Below are positions 49,970-58,282 of a stretch of 64,000 bases of DNA, in pieces (the first letter of the stretch is position 1; each line of letters begins with the position of its first letter). The notes under the pieces were generated by a model. That model was given only the letters and a program-made list of their open reading frames with translations, did not search any database and had not been told where the DNA came from. Both the position numbers and the translations under genes were made by a program. The stretch spans positions 135,111-199,110 of the forward strand of contig DLGW01000016.1 of assembly GCA_002482885.1 (NCBI GenBank), given 5' to 3'. The DNA is from Flavobacteriaceae bacterium UBA7684 (GTDB lineage: Bacteria > Bacteroidota > Bacteroidia > Flavobacteriales > Flavobacteriaceae).

Positions 49970-51802
49970 ATGAAAAATTTAATCATTGCTTTTACCTTAT
50001 TGGTTTCCTTTTTAGGATTTTCACAAACTGGAAAAATTTACCCTAAAAACAAAAAAATCAATCGCGGTGAAATAAACACCTACATCTACGAACCACCTGC
50101 GGGATTGGAAATACCTGAAAATGCTTTGGCTTTAGGGCAATCGGATTCTTTCAATTTAGTATCATCACCACTAATTAAAAATAATAATCAGTATGAGTTT
50201 TTGATGAAATTTTCGGTTACAGATGATTTGTTTTTAGTAAAAATAATCAATGGTAAAGGTCATCATATTGATTACGATAATAATAATGGATATCTTATAA
50301 AACTAAATCCTAAACTTTCAAAAGAACACACTATTTTGAAAGAAGCTCCTATATGGCTTTTTACCAACCATTTAAGTAAAGAGGTTCGCTTTCAGAAGCA
50401 GATAGATATGTATGAACAAGCTTTTAATGCTAACCCTAATTTAAAAAAGAAATATGCTTATTCAGATTATCTTAATTTAAGATTTGAATTAAAACCAGAG
50501 GAAACAAAATCAGATATTATTAAACATATTGAATATTTAAAGAAAAATACATCTGACGAGGGTAATTTGTATTATTTGTCTGCCTTTTATAGTGCTTTAG
50601 GCATGCATGATGATGGTGAGAAAACAAAAGAAATTCTTCTTAAAAAATTCCCGAAAGGAAATCATGCTAAAAATAATTTTTTTGAAAAATACTATTCAGA
50701 ATCAAATAAAACTGAAAGTTTTATCCTAAACAAAGAAAATGAGTATTTTTCAATATTTGGAAATGATTCAAAGGAAGAAAGTTTTCAACTAGATTTATTA
50801 TCACTGTTTTTGAAGCAAAAGGAAATCGAAAAAATGAATTCTGTTGAACAGAGAATTAATAATAAAATTTCTGTTGCACATCAATTCAATGATTACGCAT
50901 GGCAATTGGCAGATGAAAATATTACTAGTTCAGGTACTGATTTAGACTTTGCCGAAAGTCTGTCTAAAAAATCCTTGGAAATTGTTAGGTATAAAATCGA
51001 AAATCCAGATTATAGCAGTTATTCAATAGGTTTAAATAGAAACTACAACATGTTTGCCGATACGTATGCTTTAATCATGTATAAACAAAAAAGATATCAA
51101 GAAGCTTTTGATTACCAACATCCTATTGTAGAACAAGACGAATTAGATACGGGAGGAAAAGAACGTTATGCTGCTTATGCCGAAAAAGCCAAAGGATTGG
51201 AATTTACCAAAAATTACATTGAAAAAGAATTAGACCGAGGTACCAATTCAAAATTGTTAACCGAGCAGTTAGAAAGAATTTATCAGGAATTAAATCTACC
51301 TAAAGAAACCCTTGAGGCAAAAAAACAACAGCTTAAAAAATTAGTAACCGAAAATGCTAAAAAAGAAGTCTTAAAATTATACGGCGATGTAAAAGCGCCT
51401 GATTTTGAATTGGAAAATTTAGAGGGTAAAAAAGTGAAGTTGTCTGATTACAAAGGAAAAATGGTTGTTTTAGATTTTTGGGCTACTTGGTGTGGGCCTT
51501 GTAGAAGTTCTTTTCCTAATATGCAGAAATTGGTAAATGAATATAAAGCATATAATGTGGAATTCTTTTTTATTGATACGAGGGAAGGAAATCAACATGA
51601 AAAAACCAAAAACAAAGTAACCGAGTTTATTAAAGAACACCAATACACTTTTAATGTGTTGTATGATTTTGACAGTGAAATTGCTAAGAAATATATAGTC
51701 AGAGGTATTCCGGCTAAAATCGTAATTGACAAAGAGGGCAATATTATTTCTGTAGATAGCTCCGAAGAAAATATTAAAGCTTTGATTGAAGAGAATAAAT
51801 AA
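49970..51802 (+). CDS. TlpA/ResA-like thiol-disulfide protein with helical N-terminal part, 610 aa
   Basis: The signal peptide is MKNLIIAFTLLVSFLGFSQ. Residues 100-430 are helical and repeat-like (YEQAFNANPNLKKKYAYSDYL; YNMFADTYALIMYKQKRYQEA), of TPR character. The C-terminal 150 residues are a thioredoxin fold: APDFELENLEGKKVKLSDYKGK, then FWATWCGPCRSSFPN with redox cysteines C508 and C511, and the cis-Pro loop VRGIPAKIV. It probably acts in the periplasm on disulfides of secreted proteins. Such TPR-TlpA fusions are common in Bacteroidetes and usually lack a proven partner. It stands alone between two terminators. Confidence 0.88.
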   Translation: MKNLIIAFTLLVSFLGFSQTGKIYPKNKKINRGEINTYIYEPPAGLEIPENALALGQSDSFNLVSSPLIKNNNQYEFLMKFSVTDDLFLVKIINGKGHHIDYDNNNGYLIKLNPKLSKEHTILKEAPIWLFTNHLSKEVRFQKQIDMYEQAFNANPNLKKKYAYSDYLNLRFELKPEETKSDIIKHIEYLKKNTSDEGNLYYLSAFYSALGMHDDGEKTKEILLKKFPKGNHAKNNFFEKYYSESNKTESFILNKENEYFSIFGNDSKEESFQLDLLSLFLKQKEIEKMNSVEQRINNKISVAHQFNDYAWQLADENITSSGTDLDFAESLSKKSLEIVRYKIENPDYSSYSIGLNRNYNMFADTYALIMYKQKRYQEAFDYQHPIVEQDELDTGGKERYAAYAEKAKGLEFTKNYIEKELDRGTNSKLLTEQLERIYQELNLPKETLEAKKQQLKKLVTENAKKEVLKLYGDVKAPDFELENLEGKKVKLSDYKGKMVVLDFWATWCGPCRSSFPNMQKLVNEYKAYNVEFFFIDTREGNQHEKTKNKVTEFIKEHQYTFNVLYDFDSEIAKKYIVRGIPAKIVIDKEGNIISVDSSEENIKALIEENK

Positions 51803-51820
51803 TCTTATAGTGAGGTAATC

Positions 51821-51858
51821 AAAAAGGGCTGACTTTTACATAAAAGTTAGCCCTTTTT
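51821..51858. terminator. Bidirectional terminator between the TlpA-like and CtpA-like genes
   Basis: The arms AAAAAGGGCTGACTTTT and AAAAGTTAGCCCTTTTT pair with one mismatch around ACAT. A- and T-tracts flank it on both sides. Confidence 0.85.
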
Positions 51859-51879
51859 GGTTTTTAATTTATCATATAA

Positions 51880-53445
51880 TTAGTTTTTAAACTCCAACAC
51901 TTTCCTAACCATAGGATCATCGGTTAAGACAAACTGATAATAGGCCTTTTCACCGTACAATTGTTTAATGAATTCTGCCATTAATTCTTTCATAAAGGCT
52001 TTTTTAACATCGCCATAATCCACTTGAATTCCGTTATTAATGGTGTATTTTACAAAGTCTAAATACAAAGCATCTGAATTTAAGTTTGCCGAAACAAATT
52101 GCTCTGGGGTTAATTTTTGGAAAGAAGCGCGGGTTTTATCTAAATTTTCAAATACAAAATGTGCGGTAATTCCCATTTGCGAAGTAAAATACAAGTTTTC
52201 GTTTTCTTGCCCTTGCGGAATAGGCACAAAAATATCGGGCATAATACCACCACCACCGTACACAATTCTACCCGCAGGGGTTTTGAATTTTAAAGTATCG
52301 TTAACCTTAATACTGTCTTTGTTTTTTAATTCTCCGTTATAAAATCTTTTATAGAAGTCGGTATAATATTCTTCGGTTCCATTTTTATAAGACTTTTGAA
52401 TGGAACGCCCCGTTGGAGTGTAGTATCTGGAAACCGTTAAACGTACCGAAGAACCATCGCCCATAGGCATTTCTTTTTGAACCAAACCTTTCCCGAAAGA
52501 GCGTCTACCGATTACAGTTCCTCTGTCGTTGTCTTGTATGGCTCCTGCAAAAATTTCACTTGCCGACGCCGAAGATTCGTTAATCAATACATACACTTTG
52601 GTTTTTTCAAAATCACCCGATTCGGTAGCATAGGTTTTAACTACTTTGTTTTTACGGTCTTTGGTGTACACAATCAGCTTGCCTTCGGACAAAAACTCAT
52701 CGGTCATTTTAATAGCTTCGTTTAGGTATCCTCCTGGATTGTCTCGTAAATCTACCACTACTGCTTTTACTTTTTTAGAAGCTAATTCATTCAATCCCTT
52801 TTTAAACTCGGTATAGGTAGACTCTGCAAATCGATTCACCTTAATGTAACCGACTTGATTAGGTAACACAGAAACAACATCTACGCTTTTAATATTTACT
52901 AAACCTCGTTCTAAAGTATAACGGTATTTTTTACCTGTAGTTTTTCGATAAACCAACAAGGCAACTTTACTTCCTTTTTGTCCTTTTAGTTTAGAAAACA
53001 AAAAATCGTTATTGTGTTTTTTACCAAATAACGTATCGTTATCCGCCATTAAAATTCTATCTCCAGCTAAGATTCCCGCTTTTTCGGAAGGACCGCCTTC
53101 TATAGTTTGCACAACCGCCATGGTGTCGTTATGCATGTAAAAATTAACACCTATGCCTACAAAGTCTCCTCGCATACTCTCGGCTACTGATTGAGATTCC
53201 GAAGAAGGAATATAAGTAGAATGTGGGTCTAGTTTTTCAAGAATGCTATTTACCGTTAAATCTACAATGGAATCTAAATTGACTTCGTCTACATACTCCC
53301 CTGCAATAAAATCAACTAAGCGTTCTAACTTTTGTTTGCTAACTTGTTTTTCTTCTGCTCCATGAGTGATTAACACTCCCAAAAGATAGCCTACACCTAA
53401 AAAGGCGAATAATATAGCGGGTAAATAATTTTTATTGATTTTCAT
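51880..53445 (-). CDS. C-terminal processing protease, S41 family (CtpA-type), 521 aa
   Basis: An N-terminal membrane anchor (about residues 5-25, LPAILFAFLGVGYLLGVLI) is followed by a PDZ domain (about 85-155, VGIGVNFYMHNDTMAV). The S41 catalytic part has Ser in NESSASASEIFAGAI (about 289-303) and Lys in GRRSFGKGLVQ (about 314-324). It trims C-termini of periplasmic proteins. I start at 53445 because the ATG there overlaps the stop of the upstream deaminase gene (TAATG); the longer frame would overlap it more with no family support. The two genes are translationally coupled. Confidence 0.93.
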   Translation of the reverse strand: MKINKNYLPAILFAFLGVGYLLGVLITHGAEEKQVSKQKLERLVDFIAGEYVDEVNLDSIVDLTVNSILEKLDPHSTYIPSSESQSVAESMRGDFVGIGVNFYMHNDTMAVVQTIEGGPSEKAGILAGDRILMADNDTLFGKKHNNDFLFSKLKGQKGSKVALLVYRKTTGKKYRYTLERGLVNIKSVDVVSVLPNQVGYIKVNRFAESTYTEFKKGLNELASKKVKAVVVDLRDNPGGYLNEAIKMTDEFLSEGKLIVYTKDRKNKVVKTYATESGDFEKTKVYVLINESSASASEIFAGAIQDNDRGTVIGRRSFGKGLVQKEMPMGDGSSVRLTVSRYYTPTGRSIQKSYKNGTEEYYTDFYKRFYNGELKNKDSIKVNDTLKFKTPAGRIVYGGGGIMPDIFVPIPQGQENENLYFTSQMGITAHFVFENLDKTRASFQKLTPEQFVSANLNSDALYLDFVKYTINNGIQVDYGDVKKAFMKELMAEFIKQLYGEKAYYQFVLTDDPMVRKVLEFKN

Positions 53446-53864
53446 TAGTCTAAATCTGATACACAAACTACTTCTACTCCTGCCTTTTGTAAAAATTCCA
53501 CTCCTTCGGTATCTTTATAATATTGATGATATACTACTCTTTTGATTCCAGATTGGTGAATTAACTTACTGCATTCTTTACATGGAGAAAGGGTAATATA
53601 CAAAGTAGCGCCATCGCAAGACTGGGTGGAACGGGCTACTTTTAAAATGGCATTGGCTTCGGCATGTAATACATACCATTTGGTTTTATCGTTTTCGTCT
53701 TCGCAACAATTTTCAAAACCAGATGGGGTTCCGTTGTATCCGTCAGAAATAATCATTCGGTCTTTTACTATAATGGCGCCTACTTGTTTGCGTTTGCAGT
53801 AAGACAATTTACTCCATTCTAAGGCTATTCTTAAATAGGCTTTATCGTATTTTAAAGTTTTCAT
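53445..53864 (-). CDS. dCMP deaminase family protein (ComEB-like), 139 aa
   Basis: The zinc motifs are HAEANAIL (about residues 68-75) and PCKECSKL (about 93-100), with IVKDRMIISDGYNGTPSG at the front. This is the cytidine-deaminase fold of dCMP deaminases, which make dUMP for thymidylate synthesis. The stop overlaps the following protease start by one base. A -7 box lies 37 bases ahead, and a GC-rich structured element further upstream. Confidence 0.9.
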   Translation of the reverse strand: MKTLKYDKAYLRIALEWSKLSYCKRKQVGAIIVKDRMIISDGYNGTPSGFENCCEDENDKTKWYVLHAEANAILKVARSTQSCDGATLYITLSPCKECSKLIHQSGIKRVVYHQYYKDTEGVEFLQKAGVEVVCVSDLD

Positions 53865-53901
53865 GTGAACTTCCTTAAATTTCTTAACGGTTATTGAATG
53901 G

Positions 53902-53909
53902 CAAAGGTA
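53902..53909 (-). promoter_or_regulatory. -7 promoter element for the deaminase-protease pair
   Basis: Minus-strand TACCTTTG fits TAnnTTTG exactly and is followed by CCA, 37 bases ahead of the deaminase ATG. Confidence 0.6.
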
Positions 53910-53937
53910 GGTTTTATTTTATTTTAACGAATATTCC

Positions 53938-54030
53938 GTGAGCGATAGTAGGCTTGTGGAGCTCACCGATTGCAATGAGGTAGCGACGCCGAATAGCGCG
54001 ACCTTTCGCGTAAGCGAATGGGCACGGCCA
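53938..54030 (-). other. GC-rich multi-hairpin intergenic element
   Basis: About 93 bases stand out from the AT-rich surroundings. Three stems are visible: GTGAGC (53938-53943) with GCTCAC (53961-53966); GGTAGCG (53979-53985) with CGCGACC (53997-54003), one mismatch; and TTCGC-GTAA-GCGAA (54005-54018), whose loop is a GNRA tetraloop if read on the plus strand. The element lies between two minus-strand genes, past the stop of the membrane protein and before the deaminase promoter. It could be a dispersed REP-type repeat or a structured RNA, and I cannot tell which. The strand is not certain. Confidence 0.6.
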
Positions 54031-54036
54031 AAATAT

Positions 54037-54621
54037 TTAAATCATCTTTTTAATTAACAAGGGTAAAACCATACCTATTATTAAAAAAGCAGAAGCTAAC
54101 ACCCAATCTCGTTTAGTAATTTTAAAGAAATGCTGTACTAAAGCAGAGGTGATTAATGTGAGGAATAAAATGCCTATTTCAGCAGCCCAAATGCCTGAAG
54201 TATACTGTAATAAAGAAAATAAACTAAAATTAGCGGGCTGATTTAAATAAAAAGAAGCAGGTATCACTACTAATCCAAAAACCAATCCGAACAAAACTAT
54301 TAAGGTGTACAATACCCCTAATTTTTCGTTTTTGATGCTTTTAACGGTGTGTACATTTAAATTATAAAGACCTAAAAACACTAAGGCTATTTGTAAGAAT
54401 ATTTGAATTTGCGCAAAATTAATGGTAATGATTTTATAATATCCTAAAATGACCGCCAATAATTGCGAAATGATTAACAAGCCTAAAATGATGGATATTT
54501 TTTTCCATTCTTTAAAAACGTAGGGGATCGTTACTAAAACAAGAAATAAAATCAAAAGATGTTGTTGTACGTTCAGTACGTACCAAATTCCGGATTTTAA
54601 ATGGTCTAAAAAGGTAACCAT
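54037..54621 (-). CDS. HupE/UreJ-like membrane protein, 194 aa
   Basis: Five to six membrane segments are seen. The opening LKSGIWYVLNVQQHLLILFLVLV and the following FKEWKKISIILGLLIISQLLAVIL match the layout of HupE/UreJ-type proteins, but the metal-binding His residues usual there (L.HI.D..DH) are mostly missing: only QH at about residues 20-21 remains. Members are thought to move nickel or cobalt. A divergent role is likely here because no hydrogenase or urease genes are present. A -7 box lies 28 bases upstream. It ends just before the GC-rich element. Confidence 0.7.
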   Translation of the reverse strand: MVTFLDHLKSGIWYVLNVQQHLLILFLVLVTIPYVFKEWKKISIILGLLIISQLLAVILGYYKIITINFAQIQIFLQIALVFLGLYNLNVHTVKSIKNEKLGVLYTLIVLFGLVFGLVVIPASFYLNQPANFSLFSLLQYTSGIWAAEIGILFLTLITSALVQHFFKITKRDWVLASAFLIIGMVLPLLIKKMI

Positions 54622-54648
54622 TAGCTTAGGGTTTTTTGATTATTAGCT

Positions 54649-54656
54649 CAAACTTA
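54649..54656 (-). promoter_or_regulatory. -7 promoter element for the HupE/UreJ-like gene
   Basis: Minus-strand TAAGTTTG fits TAnnTTTG exactly, 28 bases ahead of the ATG. Confidence 0.55.
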
Positions 54657-54742
54657 CAACTTAATTTTTAAATTCAATTTGGAGTATTTTTAAATGTAGG
54701 CTAAAAAGTTTTAGTTTGTTCTTTAAAAAAGTTAAATAGGAT

Positions 54743-54750
54743 TATATTTG
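54743..54750 (+). promoter_or_regulatory. -7 promoter element for the terB-like gene
   Basis: TATATTTG fits TAnnTTTG exactly. The possible TTG start at 54748 lies inside it, which excludes that start and supports the ATG at 54769. Confidence 0.65.
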
Positions 54751-54768
54751 CAAAAAAAGTTAATAATT

Positions 54769-55200
54769 ATGTCCATTTCAGATTTATTCGACAGCGGTTT
54801 TAGACAAAGAAATAAAGGTCATTTTTCAGCTATTGTTAGGGTGGCTTTAACAGACGGAAATGTTTCTGAACAAGAAAAAAAATTCTTAGATCACTTGGCT
54901 CAAGAGCTTGAGATTTCGGAAGAAGAATATCAAGAAATTCTTGAAAACCCATTAAAATATCCTATTAACCCACCTTTATTGTACAACCGCAGATTAGAGC
55001 GTTTATACGATTTAAGTAGAATGGTTCAAGCTGACCCAAACCTAGGAGAAAGAAAAATTAAATTACTTAAAAAGTTTGCTTTACGTTTAGGCTTTACGCC
55101 TGGTAATGCAGATTATATTGTAGACAAAGCTTTAAAATTAGTTGAGTTAGGAGTAGATTTAGATGAATTTACTTTCGAGATTAAAAACATGAACAAATAA
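54769..55200 (+). CDS. TerB family protein, 143 aa
   Basis: This is an all-helical, acidic protein with the TerB pattern: VRVALTDGNVSEQEKKFLDHLAQELEIS (about residues 22-49) and ERKIKLLKKFALRLGF (about 95-110). In TerB-type proteins the acidic DGNVSEQE loop binds metal. Related proteins are linked to tellurite and stress resistance, but stand-alone TerB copies in flavobacteria have no shown role. The start at 54769 follows the promoter. It ends nine bases before the aspartate kinase ATG. Confidence 0.82.
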   Translation: MSISDLFDSGFRQRNKGHFSAIVRVALTDGNVSEQEKKFLDHLAQELEISEEEYQEILENPLKYPINPPLLYNRRLERLYDLSRMVQADPNLGERKIKLLKKFALRLGFTPGNADYIVDKALKLVELGVDLDEFTFEIKNMNK

Positions 55201-55209
55201 TTGCCTAAA

Positions 55210-56463
55210 ATGAGAGTTTTTAAATTTGGAGGAGCTTCCGTTAAAGATGCTGCTGGTGTAAATAATGTATTGAATTTATTAAAAACCGTTGGTTACGATA
55301 ATGTTTTACTAGTGGTTTCTGCCATGGGTAAATCAACCAATGCGTTGGAAGTAATCGTAAAAAATTATTTTGAAAAATCTACGGAATTAGAAAATTCCAT
55401 TCAAGATTTAAAAGACTACCATTTAGTAATCATCAATGATTTATTCGGAAATGATGTAGCGCAAGTAAATGCGGATACTCAAAAATTATACGATGAGTTA
55501 GAAGATTTTTTAAGATTGAATAAATCCCACGATTACAGTTACGTTTACGACCAAATTGTAAGTTTAGGAGAATTATTATCTACCACTATTTTAAGTAATT
55601 ATTTAAACTACAAAGGATTAACTAACCAATGGTTGGATGTTAGAGATTTAGTAGAAACCGACAGTACTTACCGAGACGCTACCGTAAACTGGGAGCTTAC
55701 CGAAAAAAACATTACTGCCACGGTTAATAAAAATGTATTAAATATTACCCAAGGATTTTTAGGCTCAGACTCTAATAACTTTACCACGACTTTAGGACGA
55801 GAAGGTTCGGATTATACCGCTGCTATTTTTGCCTATTGCTTAAATGCAGAAAGCGTTACCATTTGGAAGGATGTTCCTGGAGTAATGAACGGAGACCCAA
55901 GAGTTTTTGAAGATGCTATTTTATTAAATCAGATTTCCTATCGCGAAGCGATTGAGCTGGCCTTTTACGGAGCAACGGTAATTCATCCCAAAACCTTACA
56001 ACCTTTACAACGCAAAGAAATCCCTTTATTTGTAAAGTCGTTTTTAAATCCATTGTTACCTGGAACCAAAGTAAGCAAAGGAGCAGATTTAGACCCGCAC
56101 CAACCATGTTATATTTTAAAAAAGAATCAATTATTGATTTCGTTATCTTCTAAAAGTTTTTCTTTTATTATGGAAGATAACATTAGCGAAATTTTTTCGT
56201 TATTGCACAAATACAAAATGAAAGTGCATTTAATTCAGAATTCCGCCATTAGTTTTTCGGTTTGTGTAGATGATAAGTACCATAATTTAAATCGTTTATA
56301 TGAAGAATTGCACGAAAAATTCTCTGTAACTTTTAATGAAAATGTATCCTTATACACCGTTCGTCATTTTAACGAAGAGTCTGCTAAAAAAATAGAAAAA
56401 AACAAGGTGGTTATGCTAAAACAATTCAGCAGAGAAACGATGCAAATTGTAGCCAAAGAGTAA
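55210..56463 (+). CDS. lysC: Aspartate kinase, 417 aa
   Basis: The N-terminus MRVFKFGGASVKDAAGVNNV carries the KFGG(T/A)S motif (residues 5-10). TTTLGREGSDYTAAIFA (about 194-210) and IWKDVPGVMNGDPR (about 219-232) are catalytic blocks. A C-terminal ACT-like region follows (YKMKVHLIQNSAISFSVCVDD, about 335-355). It phosphorylates aspartate, the first step to lysine, threonine and methionine. I prefer the ATG at 55210 to the TTG at 55201, because the family begins close to the KFGG motif. It is not fused to homoserine dehydrogenase. Confidence 0.94.
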   Translation: MRVFKFGGASVKDAAGVNNVLNLLKTVGYDNVLLVVSAMGKSTNALEVIVKNYFEKSTELENSIQDLKDYHLVIINDLFGNDVAQVNADTQKLYDELEDFLRLNKSHDYSYVYDQIVSLGELLSTTILSNYLNYKGLTNQWLDVRDLVETDSTYRDATVNWELTEKNITATVNKNVLNITQGFLGSDSNNFTTTLGREGSDYTAAIFAYCLNAESVTIWKDVPGVMNGDPRVFEDAILLNQISYREAIELAFYGATVIHPKTLQPLQRKEIPLFVKSFLNPLLPGTKVSKGADLDPHQPCYILKKNQLLISLSSKSFSFIMEDNISEIFSLLHKYKMKVHLIQNSAISFSVCVDDKYHNLNRLYEELHEKFSVTFNENVSLYTVRHFNEESAKKIEKNKVVMLKQFSRETMQIVAKE

Positions 56464-56484
56464 ATTTATAGAATATAAATAAGC

Positions 56485-58281
56485 ATGGGATTAGTAACTT
56501 CAAAAGAAATAGCCAAAGTAATTAAAGTGGACAAGTACGGAATTTTCGGTACGTTCATTGGCTGGCTATTGATGCAGATTTTACAAATCTCTAGAATTAA
56601 TAAATTTTACAACCGCAACAAACATCTAAAAGACTTAGAATTTTTAAATGCTATTGTAGAAGAGTTTCATATTAAGTTTGAAATTCCAGAATCAGATTTA
56701 AAAAGAATTCCTAAAAGTGGTCCGTATATTACGGTTTCTAACCACCCACTAGGCGGAGTTGACGGAATTTTGTTGTTAAAATTAATGCTAGAAAGAGAGC
56801 CTGATTTTAAAATTATTGCCAATTTTTTGTTGCATAGAATCGACCCGCTTAAGCCCTACATTATGCCTGTTAATCCTTTTGAAAATCATAAGGATGCCAA
56901 ATCTAGTGTATTGGGAATTAAAGATGCCTTACGTCATTTGAGTGACGGAAAACCTTTAGGAATTTTCCCTTCTGGAGAAGTTTCTACTTACCGAGACGGA
57001 AAATTAGTGGTTGATAAACCTTGGGAAGAAGGCGCAATTAAACTGATTAAAAAAGCAAAGGTACCTGTTATTCCTATTTATTTTCACGCTAAAAACAGTT
57101 GGTTATTTTACTTGCTTTCTAAACTAAATGACACGTTAAGAACGGCTAAATTGCCTAGTGAGATTATTTCACAAAAACACCGTACCATTAAAGTTCGTAT
57201 TGGAAAACCCATCATGCCTACAGAGCAAGACGATTATCCAGATTTAGAAAGTTATGCTAATTTTTTACGCAAAAAAACTTACATACTTTCTAGAGCATTT
57301 GAACAAACCGAAGATTTAGGAAACCTAATCAAACCGCCTAAAAATCCAAAAAGTATAGTAACGGCTGCCTCTTCGCAAAAAATGGCACAAGAGGTTGAGC
57401 AACTTAAAGAAAGTGATTGCCGATTGTTGCAAAGTAAAAACTACGAAGTGTATTTTGCTACTGCCGATCAAATCCCAGAAATATTACACGAAATTGGTCG
57501 TTTACGCGAAATTACTTTTAGAGCCATTGGAGAAGGAACTAATGAATCCATAGACTTAGACAAATTTGACCAATACTACCACCACCTATTTTTATGGGAT
57601 ACCGACAAACATAAAGTTGCCGGAGCGTATCGCATGGGGTTGGGTAAAGATATTTTTAAAAAGTACGGCATTAGTGGTTTTTATTTAAATGAATTATACC
57701 GTTTTGAACCCGAATTATTCGACATGATGTCGGAATCCATAGATATGGGACGTGCTTTTGTGGTAAAAGATTATCAACAAAAACCCATGCCTTTATTCCT
57801 GCTTTGGAGAGGAATTATACATGTAACTTTACGTTTCCCAGAATATAAATTTTTAATGGGTGGCGTAAGCATTAGCAATCAGTTTTCGGAATTTTCTAAA
57901 TCATTAATGATTGAATTCATGAAATCTCATTTTTATGATCCTTACGTAGCACAATACATTCATCCCAAAAAAGAATACAAAGTAAAAATTAAAGATGCCG
58001 ATAAAGATTTTGTATTTAATGAATCCGAAGCCGATTTAGACAAATTCGACAAAATCATTGATGAATTGGAGCCTGGCAACTTAAGATTACCCGTGTTGAT
58101 TAAAAAATACATCAAACAAAATGCAAAAGTGGTAGCTTTTAATGTTGATCCTTTGTTTAATAATTCTACCGACGGATTAATCTATATTAGAATTTCGGAA
58201 CTTCCCGAAAGTACCGTTAGACCTGTAATGGAAGAATTTCAGGCAGAACTGGAACGTAAACTTAACGAGAAGAACGAATAA
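56485..58281 (+). CDS. olsF: Bifunctional acyltransferase, PlsC-type plus GNAT-type (OlsF-like aminolipid synthase), 598 aa
   Basis: The N-terminal half (to about residue 270) is a PlsC-type O-acyltransferase with VSNHPLGGVDGI (His about 91, Asp about 97), FPSGEVSTY (about 161-169) and VIPIYFHAKNSW. The C-terminal half is a GNAT-fold N-acyltransferase of the OlsB/hemolysin type: REITFRAIGEGTNESIDLDKFD, HLFLWDTDKHKVAGAYRMGLG and SIDMGRAFVVKDYQQKPMPLFLLWRGI. Such fusions make ornithine- or glycine-type aminolipids by N-acylating, then O-acylating. The spacing H-x5-D is typical of this group. It lies 21 bases after lysC. Confidence 0.85.
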   Translation: MGLVTSKEIAKVIKVDKYGIFGTFIGWLLMQILQISRINKFYNRNKHLKDLEFLNAIVEEFHIKFEIPESDLKRIPKSGPYITVSNHPLGGVDGILLLKLMLEREPDFKIIANFLLHRIDPLKPYIMPVNPFENHKDAKSSVLGIKDALRHLSDGKPLGIFPSGEVSTYRDGKLVVDKPWEEGAIKLIKKAKVPVIPIYFHAKNSWLFYLLSKLNDTLRTAKLPSEIISQKHRTIKVRIGKPIMPTEQDDYPDLESYANFLRKKTYILSRAFEQTEDLGNLIKPPKNPKSIVTAASSQKMAQEVEQLKESDCRLLQSKNYEVYFATADQIPEILHEIGRLREITFRAIGEGTNESIDLDKFDQYYHHLFLWDTDKHKVAGAYRMGLGKDIFKKYGISGFYLNELYRFEPELFDMMSESIDMGRAFVVKDYQQKPMPLFLLWRGIIHVTLRFPEYKFLMGGVSISNQFSEFSKSLMIEFMKSHFYDPYVAQYIHPKKEYKVKIKDADKDFVFNESEADLDKFDKIIDELEPGNLRLPVLIKKYIKQNAKVVAFNVDPLFNNSTDGLIYIRISELPESTVRPVMEEFQAELERKLNEKNE

Positions 58282-58282
58282 T

